Source of the DNA: Arthrobacter stackebrandtii
GTDB taxonomy: Bacteria; Actinomycetota; Actinomycetes; Actinomycetales; Micrococcaceae
Assembly (NCBI RefSeq): GCF_017876675.1
Contig: NZ_JAGIOI010000001.1
Location: 2,852,001-2,916,000 of the forward strand
Reading direction: 5' to 3'
DNA: 64,000 bases
Made by a program: the position numbers and the translations under genes. Below, one piece after another: positions 48,499 to 56,400 of this stretch. Under the pieces are notes generated by a model. The model saw only the letters and a list, made by a program, of their open reading frames with translations, ran no database searches and was not told the origin of the DNA. Every line of letters begins with the position of its first letter. The first letter of the stretch is position 1.

Positions 48499-49104
48499 TC
48501 AGCCGACATTCAAAGCCGTCACCTTCCACAGCCCCGTGTGCAGTTCCAGGCGCATGGCGAGGGCCCGGAACCGGTTGGCGTCAGCCATGACAACCGAGGC
48601 CTCGTAGATGCCCGGTGCGACGGCGCAGCAGTGGATGGAGTGCACCCGGGGCTGGTGGTGGAGCGTGACAACTGTGCCAGTCTCGGAGCTGCGGTGCCGG
48701 AGCTCGGCCTTGCACGCCTCCGCATAGAGACGGGCCCTGGTGGTCAGGGCGGCAATGCACCTGCCGTCCAGCCAGCGGGCCAACTGCTGCACAGAACGAG
48801 CACCGCTGAGCGCCTCAAGGACAGCCTGGGCAACCTTCGACGCCATCATCTCCACCACTTCCCGGTCGGCGGATGACGGATCAAGTGAGGACACCTTGCC
48901 GGCGGCACGCTTCCGGGCCCGGTTGCGGGGTTGCGCGGCGTTCTCTTCTTCAGCCCGGCCCACCCCGGTCTGGCGCACATGAAGGCCAGGGGGCCGCAGC
49001 CTGACGACGTTGCCGCCGGCAGCCTCCCCGAAATCGGGCGGGGTGACGGGCCTGACCACAAGCAGTGTCGGTGCAGTCCCGTCGGATGTGGCTGGGGTGC
49101 TCAT
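48499..49104 (-). CDS. Rv3235-family protein
   Basis: Protein of 201 aa from a family found beside secA in many actinobacteria. The C-terminal part (about 75-200) is conserved: V-A-Q-A-V-L-E-A-L-S-G-A-R-S-V-Q-Q-L-A-R-W-L-D and H-S-I-H-C-C-A-V-A-P-G. The N-terminus is basic and variable. No known reaction. AGGAG lies 6 nt before ATG. Confidence 0.85.
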   Translation of the reverse strand: MSTPATSDGTAPTLLVVRPVTPPDFGEAAGGNVVRLRPPGLHVRQTGVGRAEEENAAQPRNRARKRAAGKVSSLDPSSADREVVEMMASKVAQAVLEALSGARSVQQLARWLDGRCIAALTTRARLYAEACKAELRHRSSETGTVVTLHHQPRVHSIHCCAVAPGIYEASVVMADANRFRALAMRLELHTGLWKVTALNVG

Positions 49105-49156
49105 GTCGTGCTCCTATGCGCTCGTTGCTGGGATGGAATGGCGGTGCTGCTGAAAG

Positions 49157-49984
49157 TCAGGGGCCGCCCGGTGCCTGCAGGATCTGGCCCGGGTGAATGA
49201 TGTTGGGGTCGGCTCCGATGGTGTCGCGGTTGGCCCGGTACCATCCTGGCCAGGCCAGGGCCACGTCCACATCGCTGGCATAGGGGCCCAGGGCCTCGGC
49301 CACGATGCTCCACAGGCTGTCTCCGCCCTTGACCACCACTTCGAAGGAGCCCGACGGCTGCTGTGCGCCGTCCGACGCCGGAGCCTGGGTTGGGCCGGCA
49401 GCCTCGCCGACGCTTTGGGTGCCACGGTGCCCGGGGCTGATGAGCATGCCGGGCGCGGTTTCGGCCGTGGTGGGCACCCACCGGGGCGACACTGCCTCCG
49501 AGCTGTCCGGGGGCAGGACGCCGGGCGCGGCTGCAGCCCCCGCGCCACCGCCGGATGCGCCGCCGCCCGCTTCGACGGGGGCCGCGGCCACAGTTCCTGG
49601 GTGCCAGAGCGGGTCGACTGCGGGGGATTCGGCCGCGACGGCCATGGGCGCGGCCAACAGGTTCAGGCCCAGCACGGCGGCCACAAGGCGGCGCATGAAG
49701 GCCGGTGCAAATGCGCTGCTGGCCCGGGCCAGCCGGACTGCGCCCAGCTGCTGGGCGACGGCGGACACCAGTGCGCAGGCCAGGGCCAAAAGCCACCAGC
49801 ACAACAGGGCAATTCCGGCGCCTGCCGCCGCCACGGCCAGCAGCTCCTGCAGGCCCAGCGCCGAGCCCGCACCGGGGCTGTTCCAGCGCAGCCTCAGAAT
49901 CGCCCCGCCGCTGAACACCAGCGAACCACCCAAGGCCAGGATGGCTGCCCCCAGGGCCGCATCCGCCAACATCTGCCGTTTCAT
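49157..49984 (-). CDS. multi-helix membrane protein with C-terminal LysM domain
   Basis: Protein of 275 aa. Three hydrophobic helices (about 9-30, 45-75 and 98-120), a Pro/Ala/Gly-rich linker and a LysM domain (about 215-272: V-V-V-K-G-G-D-S-L-W-S-I-V-A-E-A-L, N-I-I-H-P-G-Q-I-L). LysM should bind peptidoglycan outside the cell. GGGAG lies 6 nt before ATG. Its leader carries the 10-bp-spaced TTTGA motifs described separately. Confidence 0.88.
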   Translation of the reverse strand: MKRQMLADAALGAAILALGGSLVFSGGAILRLRWNSPGAGSALGLQELLAVAAAGAGIALLCWWLLALACALVSAVAQQLGAVRLARASSAFAPAFMRRLVAAVLGLNLLAAPMAVAAESPAVDPLWHPGTVAAAPVEAGGGASGGGAGAAAAPGVLPPDSSEAVSPRWVPTTAETAPGMLISPGHRGTQSVGEAAGPTQAPASDGAQQPSGSFEVVVKGGDSLWSIVAEALGPYASDVDVALAWPGWYRANRDTIGADPNIIHPGQILQAPGGP

Positions 49985-50009
49985 CAGGCTCTCCCTTGAG
50001 ACTGTCCCA

Positions 50010-50049
50010 TTTGATGCTGTTTGACATCATTTGATCTTGATTGAATGTC
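50010..50049. promoter_or_regulatory. four tandem 10-bp TTTGA-type motifs
   Basis: TTTGATGCTG, TTTGACATCA, TTTGATCTTG and ATTGAATGTC follow with no gap, each starting exactly 10 bp after the last. They place the same motif on one face of the helix. The block lies in the divergent gap between the LysM gene and the Sm-like gene, next to TATAGA (minus, 50047-50052) and TATAAC (plus, 50050-50055). Likely an operator for a small HTH protein binding head-to-tail. Confidence 0.75.
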
Positions 50050-50139
50050 TATAACACAGTTTGGACCCGTATCATGGCGCCTGTCCATAGCAAGCAATGA
50101 GAATGTGGATAAGTCCGGCGGCGGCCGCGGCAGGCGGTG

Positions 50140-50168
50140 TTGACGGCCGGGCTCCCTGCGCCTAGCGT
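50140..50168 (+). promoter_or_regulatory. leaderless promoter of the Sm-like gene
   Basis: TTGACG, a 17-bp spacer and TAGCGT, ending exactly 6 nt before ATG. No ribosome site is present. Confidence 0.68.
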
Positions 50169-50174
50169 GGCGCC

Positions 50175-50735
50175 ATGCGATGGGAACAGCTGTTTGCCGA
50201 CCTTGAGGCCCAGCTGCACGCCGCCTCACAGCAGGAATTGGAGCAGCGGGTCAACGAGCTGGCGCGCATTGAAGATGCCCGGCAGACCTTGGGCGAGGCG
50301 CTGCGGGGAGCCCTGGGGCAGGCGGTTCAGCTGGTCATGCGCAACGGTGCGGCCTTCCACGGGATCCTGGCCAAGGTGGAATGTGACTGGCTGCTGCTGC
50401 GGGAGGGTGAACGCTCCGTGATACTGCCGATGGGGCACATCCAGCGGGTCCACGGGCTCGGCTCCCGGCGTGCCGGTCCGCCGACGTCCGTCCCCTTCAC
50501 CCTCGCCGCGGCCCTGCGCATCCTGGCGCGGAACCGGGCCATGGTGGCGCTCGAGCTGGATGGCGTCCGGAACCCTGTGCTGCGCGGGGTCCTGGACCAG
50601 GTGGGCGCGGACTTCGTGCAGATCATGCAGCTGTCCGACGGCGTGGGCCGGGACAGTGAAAACCGGCAGGGCACCGCTGTGGTGCCGTTTGCGTCGCTCG
50701 TGGCGGTGACATCCTCGCCGGAAAACGAGTTTTAG
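50175..50735 (+). CDS. unknown protein, possible tandem Sm-like folds
   Basis: Soluble protein of 186 aa without a recognised domain. It has an N-terminal helix (E-Q-L-F-A-D-L-E-A-Q) and two similar strand-rich parts: V-Q-L-V-M-R-N-G-A-A-F-H-G-I-L-A-K-V-E-C-D-W-L-L-L (about 50-74) then I-L-P-M-G-H-I, and M-V-A-L-E-L-D-G-V-R-N-P-V-L-R-G-V-L-D-Q-V-G-A-D-F-V (about 121-146) then V-V-P-F-A-S-L. Each has the strand-Gly-G-strand-D-strand pattern of Sm-like barrels (inference). Its stop overlaps the convergent HTH gene stop by 4 bp. Confidence 0.75.
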   Translation: MRWEQLFADLEAQLHAASQQELEQRVNELARIEDARQTLGEALRGALGQAVQLVMRNGAAFHGILAKVECDWLLLREGERSVILPMGHIQRVHGLGSRRAGPPTSVPFTLAAALRILARNRAMVALELDGVRNPVLRGVLDQVGADFVQIMQLSDGVGRDSENRQGTAVVPFASLVAVTSSPENEF

Positions 50736-50956
50736 TCGGTGGCGGCGGGCGCCTGGTTGTCGGCGGCGAGCATGGCGCGGGCCGCGGCGTGGCGGTCCTC
50801 GATGAACTGCTCAAACTTTGCGGCATCCACGCGCCACTGCCCGCGTCCGCCGATCTGGAAGGCGGGGAGTTCACCGCTGTGGACCAGTGCGTAGCAGGCA
50901 GCTGCGGAGATCTGCAGCTGTTCGGCGACGTCGGCCAGTGTCAGGAATCTAGGCAT
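50732..50956 (-). CDS. 74-aa excisionase/MerR-type HTH protein
   Basis: Small DNA-binding protein: L-T-L-A-D-V-A-E-Q-L-Q-I-S-A-A-A-C-Y-A-L-V-H-S-G-E-L-P-A-F-Q-I-G-G-R-G-Q-W-R-V-D-A, the layout of the BldC/AlpA/excisionase group (helix-turn-helix plus wing). It is too short for a sensor domain. A -10 GATAAT lies 6 nt before the ATG, so the mRNA is leaderless. The TTTGA repeats upstream cover its own -35 region, which suggests autoregulation. Confidence 0.85.
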   Translation of the reverse strand: MPRFLTLADVAEQLQISAAACYALVHSGELPAFQIGGRGQWRVDAAKFEQFIEDRHAAARAMLAADNQAPAATD

Positions 50957-50962
50957 GTATCC

Positions 50963-50993
50963 ATTATCCACCCTTTGACCTTGTTTGACCGGC
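50963..50993 (-). promoter_or_regulatory. leaderless promoter of the HTH gene with two TTTGACC motifs
   Basis: On the minus strand GATAAT (50963-50968) ends 6 nt before ATG. On the plus strand TTTGACC begins at 50974 and at 50984, 10 bp apart and on the -35 region. The gap also serves the divergent SAF-domain gene. Confidence 0.65.
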
Positions 50994-51167
50994 TTGGGTC
51001 TTGATATCCACAGGCAAAGTTGTCCACAGATGTGCAACTGTTTGGCAGGTGGGGGTTACAACGGCGGACGATCGGCGGTACAAATGGTAGACGGCTGCAA
51101 CATCTCCAGCGTGCCGCCGCCACACGCGGATGCCGGATGCGGCGAAAGGTCCCATAGGGGAGGAACC

Positions 51168-51809
51168 ATGTCGATGGACGTTCAGGGCCCGGCACCGCGC
51201 CTGGCCAAGCCCTCGTGGAAGGACCCCCGGCTGCTCATCGGCATCCTGATGGTCCTGGCCTCCGTAGCGGGCGTCGTGGCGCTGGTGGGCAACGCCGGCA
51301 AGACCACCGCCATGTATGCGGCGAAGGATGCCATCGTGGTGGGGCAGCCGATCACGGCCGATTCCTTCAAAGTGGTCCAGGTGCAGCTGGGAGAAGTGGA
51401 CGGGGAATACCTGGACCCCCGGGCGGGCCTGAAGGAGAACTCCGTTGCCGTGCGCATGGTGCCGAAAGGCGAATTGGTGCCGCGGTCCAGCATTGGCAGC
51501 ACCGACGCCCTCGACCGCAAGCCCGTCTCGGTGCAGGTTGATGAACCGCTGCCCAAGGAGGTGGTCCCCGGAACCCATGTCGATGTCTGGGTCGCGCTGC
51601 CGGATGACCGCAACGGCTTCAAGGATCCGGTCCTGATGCTTCCCGGCGCCGAGGTTGCCGCCCTTAACGTGGCCTCCACGTCACTGGGCTCCGGCCGGAA
51701 CACCCAGATCATGGTCTTGGCCACCGACAGGCAGCTGCCGGAATTCCTCGGCGCGGTGGCCAACGAGGCCAAGGTGTCGGTGGTGTGGAACCCGGCGGCC
51801 GCCCGATGA
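51168..51809 (+). CDS. SAF-domain protein (CpaB/RcpC type)
   Basis: Protein of 213 aa with an N-terminal membrane helix (about 23-42) and an exported SAF domain (about 50-115: A-A-K-D-A-I-V-V-G-Q-P-I-T-A-D-S-F-K-V-V-Q-V-Q-L-G-E, P-R-S-S-I-G). In Tad pilus systems CpaB sits in the periplasm. Here no pilin, TadA or secretin is nearby, so another envelope role is likely. GGGGAGG lies 5 nt before ATG. Overlaps the next gene (ATGA). Confidence 0.85.
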   Translation: MSMDVQGPAPRLAKPSWKDPRLLIGILMVLASVAGVVALVGNAGKTTAMYAAKDAIVVGQPITADSFKVVQVQLGEVDGEYLDPRAGLKENSVAVRMVPKGELVPRSSIGSTDALDRKPVSVQVDEPLPKEVVPGTHVDVWVALPDDRNGFKDPVLMLPGAEVAALNVASTSLGSGRNTQIMVLATDRQLPEFLGAVANEAKVSVVWNPAAAR

Positions 51810-53431
51810 ATGCCGTGACCGTGGTGTCTGTCGGCGAAACCCCGACAGGGGTCATTGCCGCACTCGCGGGCCGGCGCGACACCGTCCAGGTGGTGCGCAG
51901 GTGCCCCGCCCTGGACGAGCTCCTTGCCGCCTGCCAGAGCGGTCTTGCCCAGGTCGCCGTGGTGGCCGAGGGCGCCGGGGAGCTGACAGCCACGCTGATC
52001 GACAGGTTGACGGCCGTCGGCGTCAGCGTCGTCGCAGTTGCCGGTTCGGCCGCCGAGGCGGCCCGGTTGAAGGGGCTTGGCGCACACCCGGTGTCCGCCC
52101 AGGCGACCCCGGAGGCACTGGCCGCGGCTGTCCGCGCGGCCGTCGAGGGGCGCCGGCATCCAGGGTCCGCTGGATTCGCCGTCCCGGCCGCCGCCGGTGC
52201 CGGATCCGGGCACGACGGCGGAGCGCCGGTTGCGCAGCCATCGGCGGCCGGGGCAGAGGCCGGCCGGGCAGACGCACCGGCACGAAAGCCCCGGCTGGGA
52301 CGCAGGGACAAGGCTGCGTCCCGGCACATCCGGGGCGGCAGCCCGCAAGGTCCACTCCCGCACCCACCGGGCGGGCAGGCGCCGGCCGCTGCCGGGCAAG
52401 GGGCCAGGGACGCAGGCGGTGACGGCGCCCCCGACAGCCCGAATCCTGGTCCAATCACGGCCACTCCCGGCAGTCCGGCCCCCGGTGGATCTGCGACTCC
52501 CGGCGATGCCGCGGCACCCCCTGCGGCAGCTGCCGAAACCGGCGGCGGCCGCCCCGGGGCAGGGGACCGGGCACCGGGGCGGATCGTGGCCGTGTGGGGG
52601 CCTATCGGCTCGCCCGGGCGCACCACGGTGGCCATGAATTTGGCTGCAGAGGAGGCGGCCGCCGGCCGCAGCGTCATGCTCATCGATGCGGACAGCTACG
52701 GGGCCAGCATCGCGGCGTCGCTGGGCCTGCTGGACGAGTCGGCATCCTTTGCCCAGGCCTGCCGGTCCGCCGATCAGGGCGCCCTCACCACGGCCCGGCT
52801 GGCGAAGACTGCCACACAGCTGGTGTTCAAGGGAGGGGCGTTGTCGTTGCTGACCGGATTGACGAGGGCCGACCGATGGCCCGAACTGCGGGCGGCCGCC
52901 GTCGAACGTGTGCTGAAAACCGCGCGGGAACTGGCGGGGCTGGTGGTGGTCGATTGCGGTTTTGCCCTGGAAGACGACGAGGAGCTCAGCTACGACACTG
53001 TTGCGCCGCGCCGCAACGCAGCCACCCTGGCGGTGCTGGCGCAGGCGGACCAGGTGGTCGCCGTGGGCAGCGGGGATCCCGTCGGCATCCCCCGGCTCAT
53101 CCGCGGGCTGGACGAACTCACGCGCCGGCTGCCCGGCAAGGAGATCGCTGTGGTGGTGAACAAGGTGCGGCGCAGGGCCGTCGGCGGCGCACCGGAGAAG
53201 GCGCTGGCGCAGGCGTGGGAGAGGTTCGGTCCGGCGCAGCCCATCAGCCATTTCCTGCCCTGGGACCAGGAGCTCGTGGACAAGGCGCTGCTGGAGGGCA
53301 GGCTGCTGCTGGAGCTTTCACCCGACGCGCCGCTGCGCCGTGCCATCGCCGGCATTGGTTGTGCAGTTGGCCAACAAAAGCAGTCAAGTGCTGTGTCAAG
53401 CCCCACAGCAGAGCCGCTCCTTCGGGGCTAG
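51806..53431 (+). CDS. CpaE-like ATPase with degenerate Walker A
   Basis: Protein of 541 aa. N-terminal part (about 1-115) resembles a receiver-like domain without phospho-Asp pocket. A Pro/Gly/Ala linker follows (about 115-255), then a ParA/MinD-type ATPase (about 258-515). The P-loop is G-P-I-G-S-P-G-R-T-T at 265-274, so the usual Lys before T-T is Arg (R272). Asp in L-I-D-A-D-S-Y-G and V-V-V-D-C-G-F-A are normal. The signature Lys is also missing. Probably a weak or non-hydrolytic switch. Confidence 0.86.
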   Translation: MNAVTVVSVGETPTGVIAALAGRRDTVQVVRRCPALDELLAACQSGLAQVAVVAEGAGELTATLIDRLTAVGVSVVAVAGSAAEAARLKGLGAHPVSAQATPEALAAAVRAAVEGRRHPGSAGFAVPAAAGAGSGHDGGAPVAQPSAAGAEAGRADAPARKPRLGRRDKAASRHIRGGSPQGPLPHPPGGQAPAAAGQGARDAGGDGAPDSPNPGPITATPGSPAPGGSATPGDAAAPPAAAAETGGGRPGAGDRAPGRIVAVWGPIGSPGRTTVAMNLAAEEAAAGRSVMLIDADSYGASIAASLGLLDESASFAQACRSADQGALTTARLAKTATQLVFKGGALSLLTGLTRADRWPELRAAAVERVLKTARELAGLVVVDCGFALEDDEELSYDTVAPRRNAATLAVLAQADQVVAVGSGDPVGIPRLIRGLDELTRRLPGKEIAVVVNKVRRRAVGGAPEKALAQAWERFGPAQPISHFLPWDQELVDKALLEGRLLLELSPDAPLRRAIAGIGCAVGQQKQSSAVSSPTAEPLLRG

Positions 53432-53440
53432 GCTCAGAAG

Positions 53441-53462
53441 AAGACCGCAAAGAGGCGGTCTT
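53441..53462 (+). promoter_or_regulatory. hairpin before the glutamate dehydrogenase gene
   Basis: An 8-bp perfect stem (AAGACCGC / GCGGTCTT, 6-nt loop) lies 10 bp after the ATPase stop and before the next ribosome site. Terminator or attenuator. Confidence 0.5.
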
Positions 53463-53487
53463 AACTCTTTGACGGAGGCGCTAATTC

Positions 53488-56400
53488 ATGTCATCGCACA
53501 CACCCACCCACGAGCCTGAGCAGGATCAAGCCCGGTTTGGCGGCCAGTCATTTCTGGATGACTACTTTGTGCAATTATCCGAAGAAGACGCAGCGAGCTA
53601 CGATTCCGCTCTGCTGAAGTCCCGGGCGTTTGCGCACCAAAAACTTGCCGAACACCGCACCCCGGGCCAGGCCCGCATGGAAGTGCTGGACGAGCCCGAT
53701 GCCAGCGTCGTGTACATCATCACCGACGACATGCCGTTCCTCGTTGACTCTGTCAGCGCCGAACTGGTGCGGCAGAACCTGGCCATCCACCTCGTCACCC
53801 ACCCCGTCTTTGTGGTGTCCCGCGACAAGTCCACGAACGTGCTGACCTCCGTGACAAAGGTTCCCTCGCATGCCGGTGTGGCCAGCGGCGACACCTCGGC
53901 CATGCCCAACATCGCCCACCTGCTCGGCGACGGCGACAACAAGTCCTGCCTCGAGTCCTGGATCGCCATTGAAATTCCCCGCATCAACGACGCCGCGAAG
54001 GACGAGCTCCTCACAGGGCTGGCACGGGTCCTGGGCAACGTGCGCGCTGCGGTGGAAGACTGGCCGGCAATGCGTGAAAAGGCACTGAGCCGGGCCGAGA
54101 TCCTGGCCACCGTCCTGGCGGGGGAGGACCTCGTTGACCTGCGCGAGGCCGAAGACCTGCTGCACTGGATGGAAGCGGACAACTTCACCTTCCTCGGCTA
54201 CCGCGAGTACGACCTTGACAAGCGCGACGGCGAGGACGTCCTCGTCAACCGTGAAGGCAGCGGGCTCGGCCTGCTCCGCGACGGCTCAAACCACCCCACC
54301 GTCCAGCACCTGACCAGCACGGGCCGCAAGAAGGCCCGGGAAAAACGCGTCTTGGTCATCACCAAGGCCAACTCCCGCTCCACCGTGCACCGTGGAGCCT
54401 ATCTGGACTACATCGGCGTCAAGTCCTTCGATTCCCAGGGCAACGTCAACGGTGAGCAGCGCTTCATCGGCCTGTTCTCCTCCGCGGTGTACACCGGTTC
54501 CGTGCGCAACATCCCCGTGGTGCGCGAGAAAGTTGATGCGGTCCTGCGCCACTTCGGCTTCCCGCCCAACTCGCACTCGGGCAAGGACCTCTTCGCCGTG
54601 CTTGAGACGTACCCGCGCGACGAACTGTTCCAGATCGAGGTTGCCGACCTCATCGAGATCGCCAGCGGCATCCTCAGGCTGGCCGAGCGCCGCCGGACCC
54701 GGCTGTTCCTGCGCCCCGACATCTACGGCCGCTTCATGTCGGCCCTGGTCTACATCCCCCGCGACCGGTACACCACGGCCGTGCGGCACCGCATCGAGGA
54801 GGAGCTGACCCGCACGTTCAGTGCCGTCTCCATCGACTTTGAGGCGCGCATGAGCGAATCTGCGCTGGCCCGCCTGTTCTTCCGCATCCGGCTGCCCAAG
54901 GATTACATCGTTCCCGCCGACCTCCACGCCGCCGAGCTGCAGGACCGGCTGGTCCGGGCCGCACGGTCGTGGCCGGAAGGGATCGAGAAGGTGCTGCGCG
55001 ACTCCATGCCCCGCGAGCAGGCCGAACGGCTGGTGGCCAAATGGGCCGAAGCGTTCCCGGCCGGCTACCGGGTGGACTTCGAGGTTGAGGATGCGCTGGG
55101 CGACATCCGCCGCTTCGAGGACTTCGACGCCGCCTACAAGCAGACGCTGTCCTCGGGGCTCGGCCCCGAACAGTGCGCCCCCGGCATGCAGGTGTACGTG
55201 CCCGAAGGTGTGGGGGACGCCCTGGAAGAGGACGCCCGCGTCAAGCTGTACATGGCCCACCCGGAGAGCCTGAGCAAGATCCTGCCGTTCTTCCACAACC
55301 TCGGCATCGAGGTCCTGGACGAGCGTCCCTTCGAGATCGAAACCGCGGACAAGCGCGACTTCTTCCTGTACGACCTCGGCCTGAAATACCCCGCCGGCGT
55401 GGACCCCCTGGCGACGGCGGAGCTGCTCACCGAGGCGTTTGGCGCCGCCATCACCGGACTCAGCGAGTCCGACAACTTTGACCGCCTGGTGCTCAGCGAG
55501 GGCATGCACGCACGGCAGATCGTGATCCTGCGCGCCTACGCCAAGTACATGCGCCAGATGGGCAACACCAACTCCTTCGGCTTCATTGCCGAGACGCTGC
55601 TGCACAACGTGGCCGTAACCCGCGGGCTGGTGGAACTCTTTGAGGCCCGCTTCAGCCCGGCCGTGGCCGAGGGCGTCCGCGAGGGGATGCAAGCCGAGGT
55701 GCACGAACGCCTCAACGCCGCACTGGAAAACGTGCCCACGCTCGATGCCGACAGGATACTGCGCACCTTCACCAACCTGGTGGATGCCACCCTGCGCACC
55801 AACTACTACCAGGGCCACGACTACCTCAGCTTCAAGCTGGACCCGGCCTCGATCGCCGGCCTGCCGGCACCCAGACCCATGTTTGAAATCTGGGTCTACT
55901 CCCCGCGCGTCGAGGGCACACACCTGCGCTTTGGCAAGGTGGCCCGCGGCGGTCTGCGCTGGTCGGACCGCCGTGAGGATTTCCGCACCGAGGTGCTGGG
56001 CCTGGTCAAGGCCCAGACCGTCAAGAACGCCGTCATCGTGCCCACCGGTGCCAAGGGCGGTTTCTTCGCCAAGCAACTGCCCAACCCGGCCGTTGACCGC
56101 GGCGCCTGGATCGAGGAGGGCCGCGAAAGCTACAAGACCTTCATCCGGGGCCTGCTGGACGTGACCGACAACCTCGTCGCCACCCCCGAAGGGGAGATCG
56201 TGGTGCCGCCGGCCGGCGTCGTCCGCCACGACGGCGACGACAGCTACATGGTGGTGGCAGCAGACAAGGGCACCGCATCCTTCTCCGACACCGCCAACGC
56301 CATCTCCGCGGAGTACGGCTTCTGGCTGGGTGACGCCTTCGCCTCCGGTGGCTCGGTGGGCTATGACCACAAGGCCATGGGCATCACGGCCCGCGGCGCC

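Noticed and set aside
51168-53431. Tad pilus locus
   Set aside because: Only CpaB-like and CpaE-like proteins are present; other components are missing in the window.
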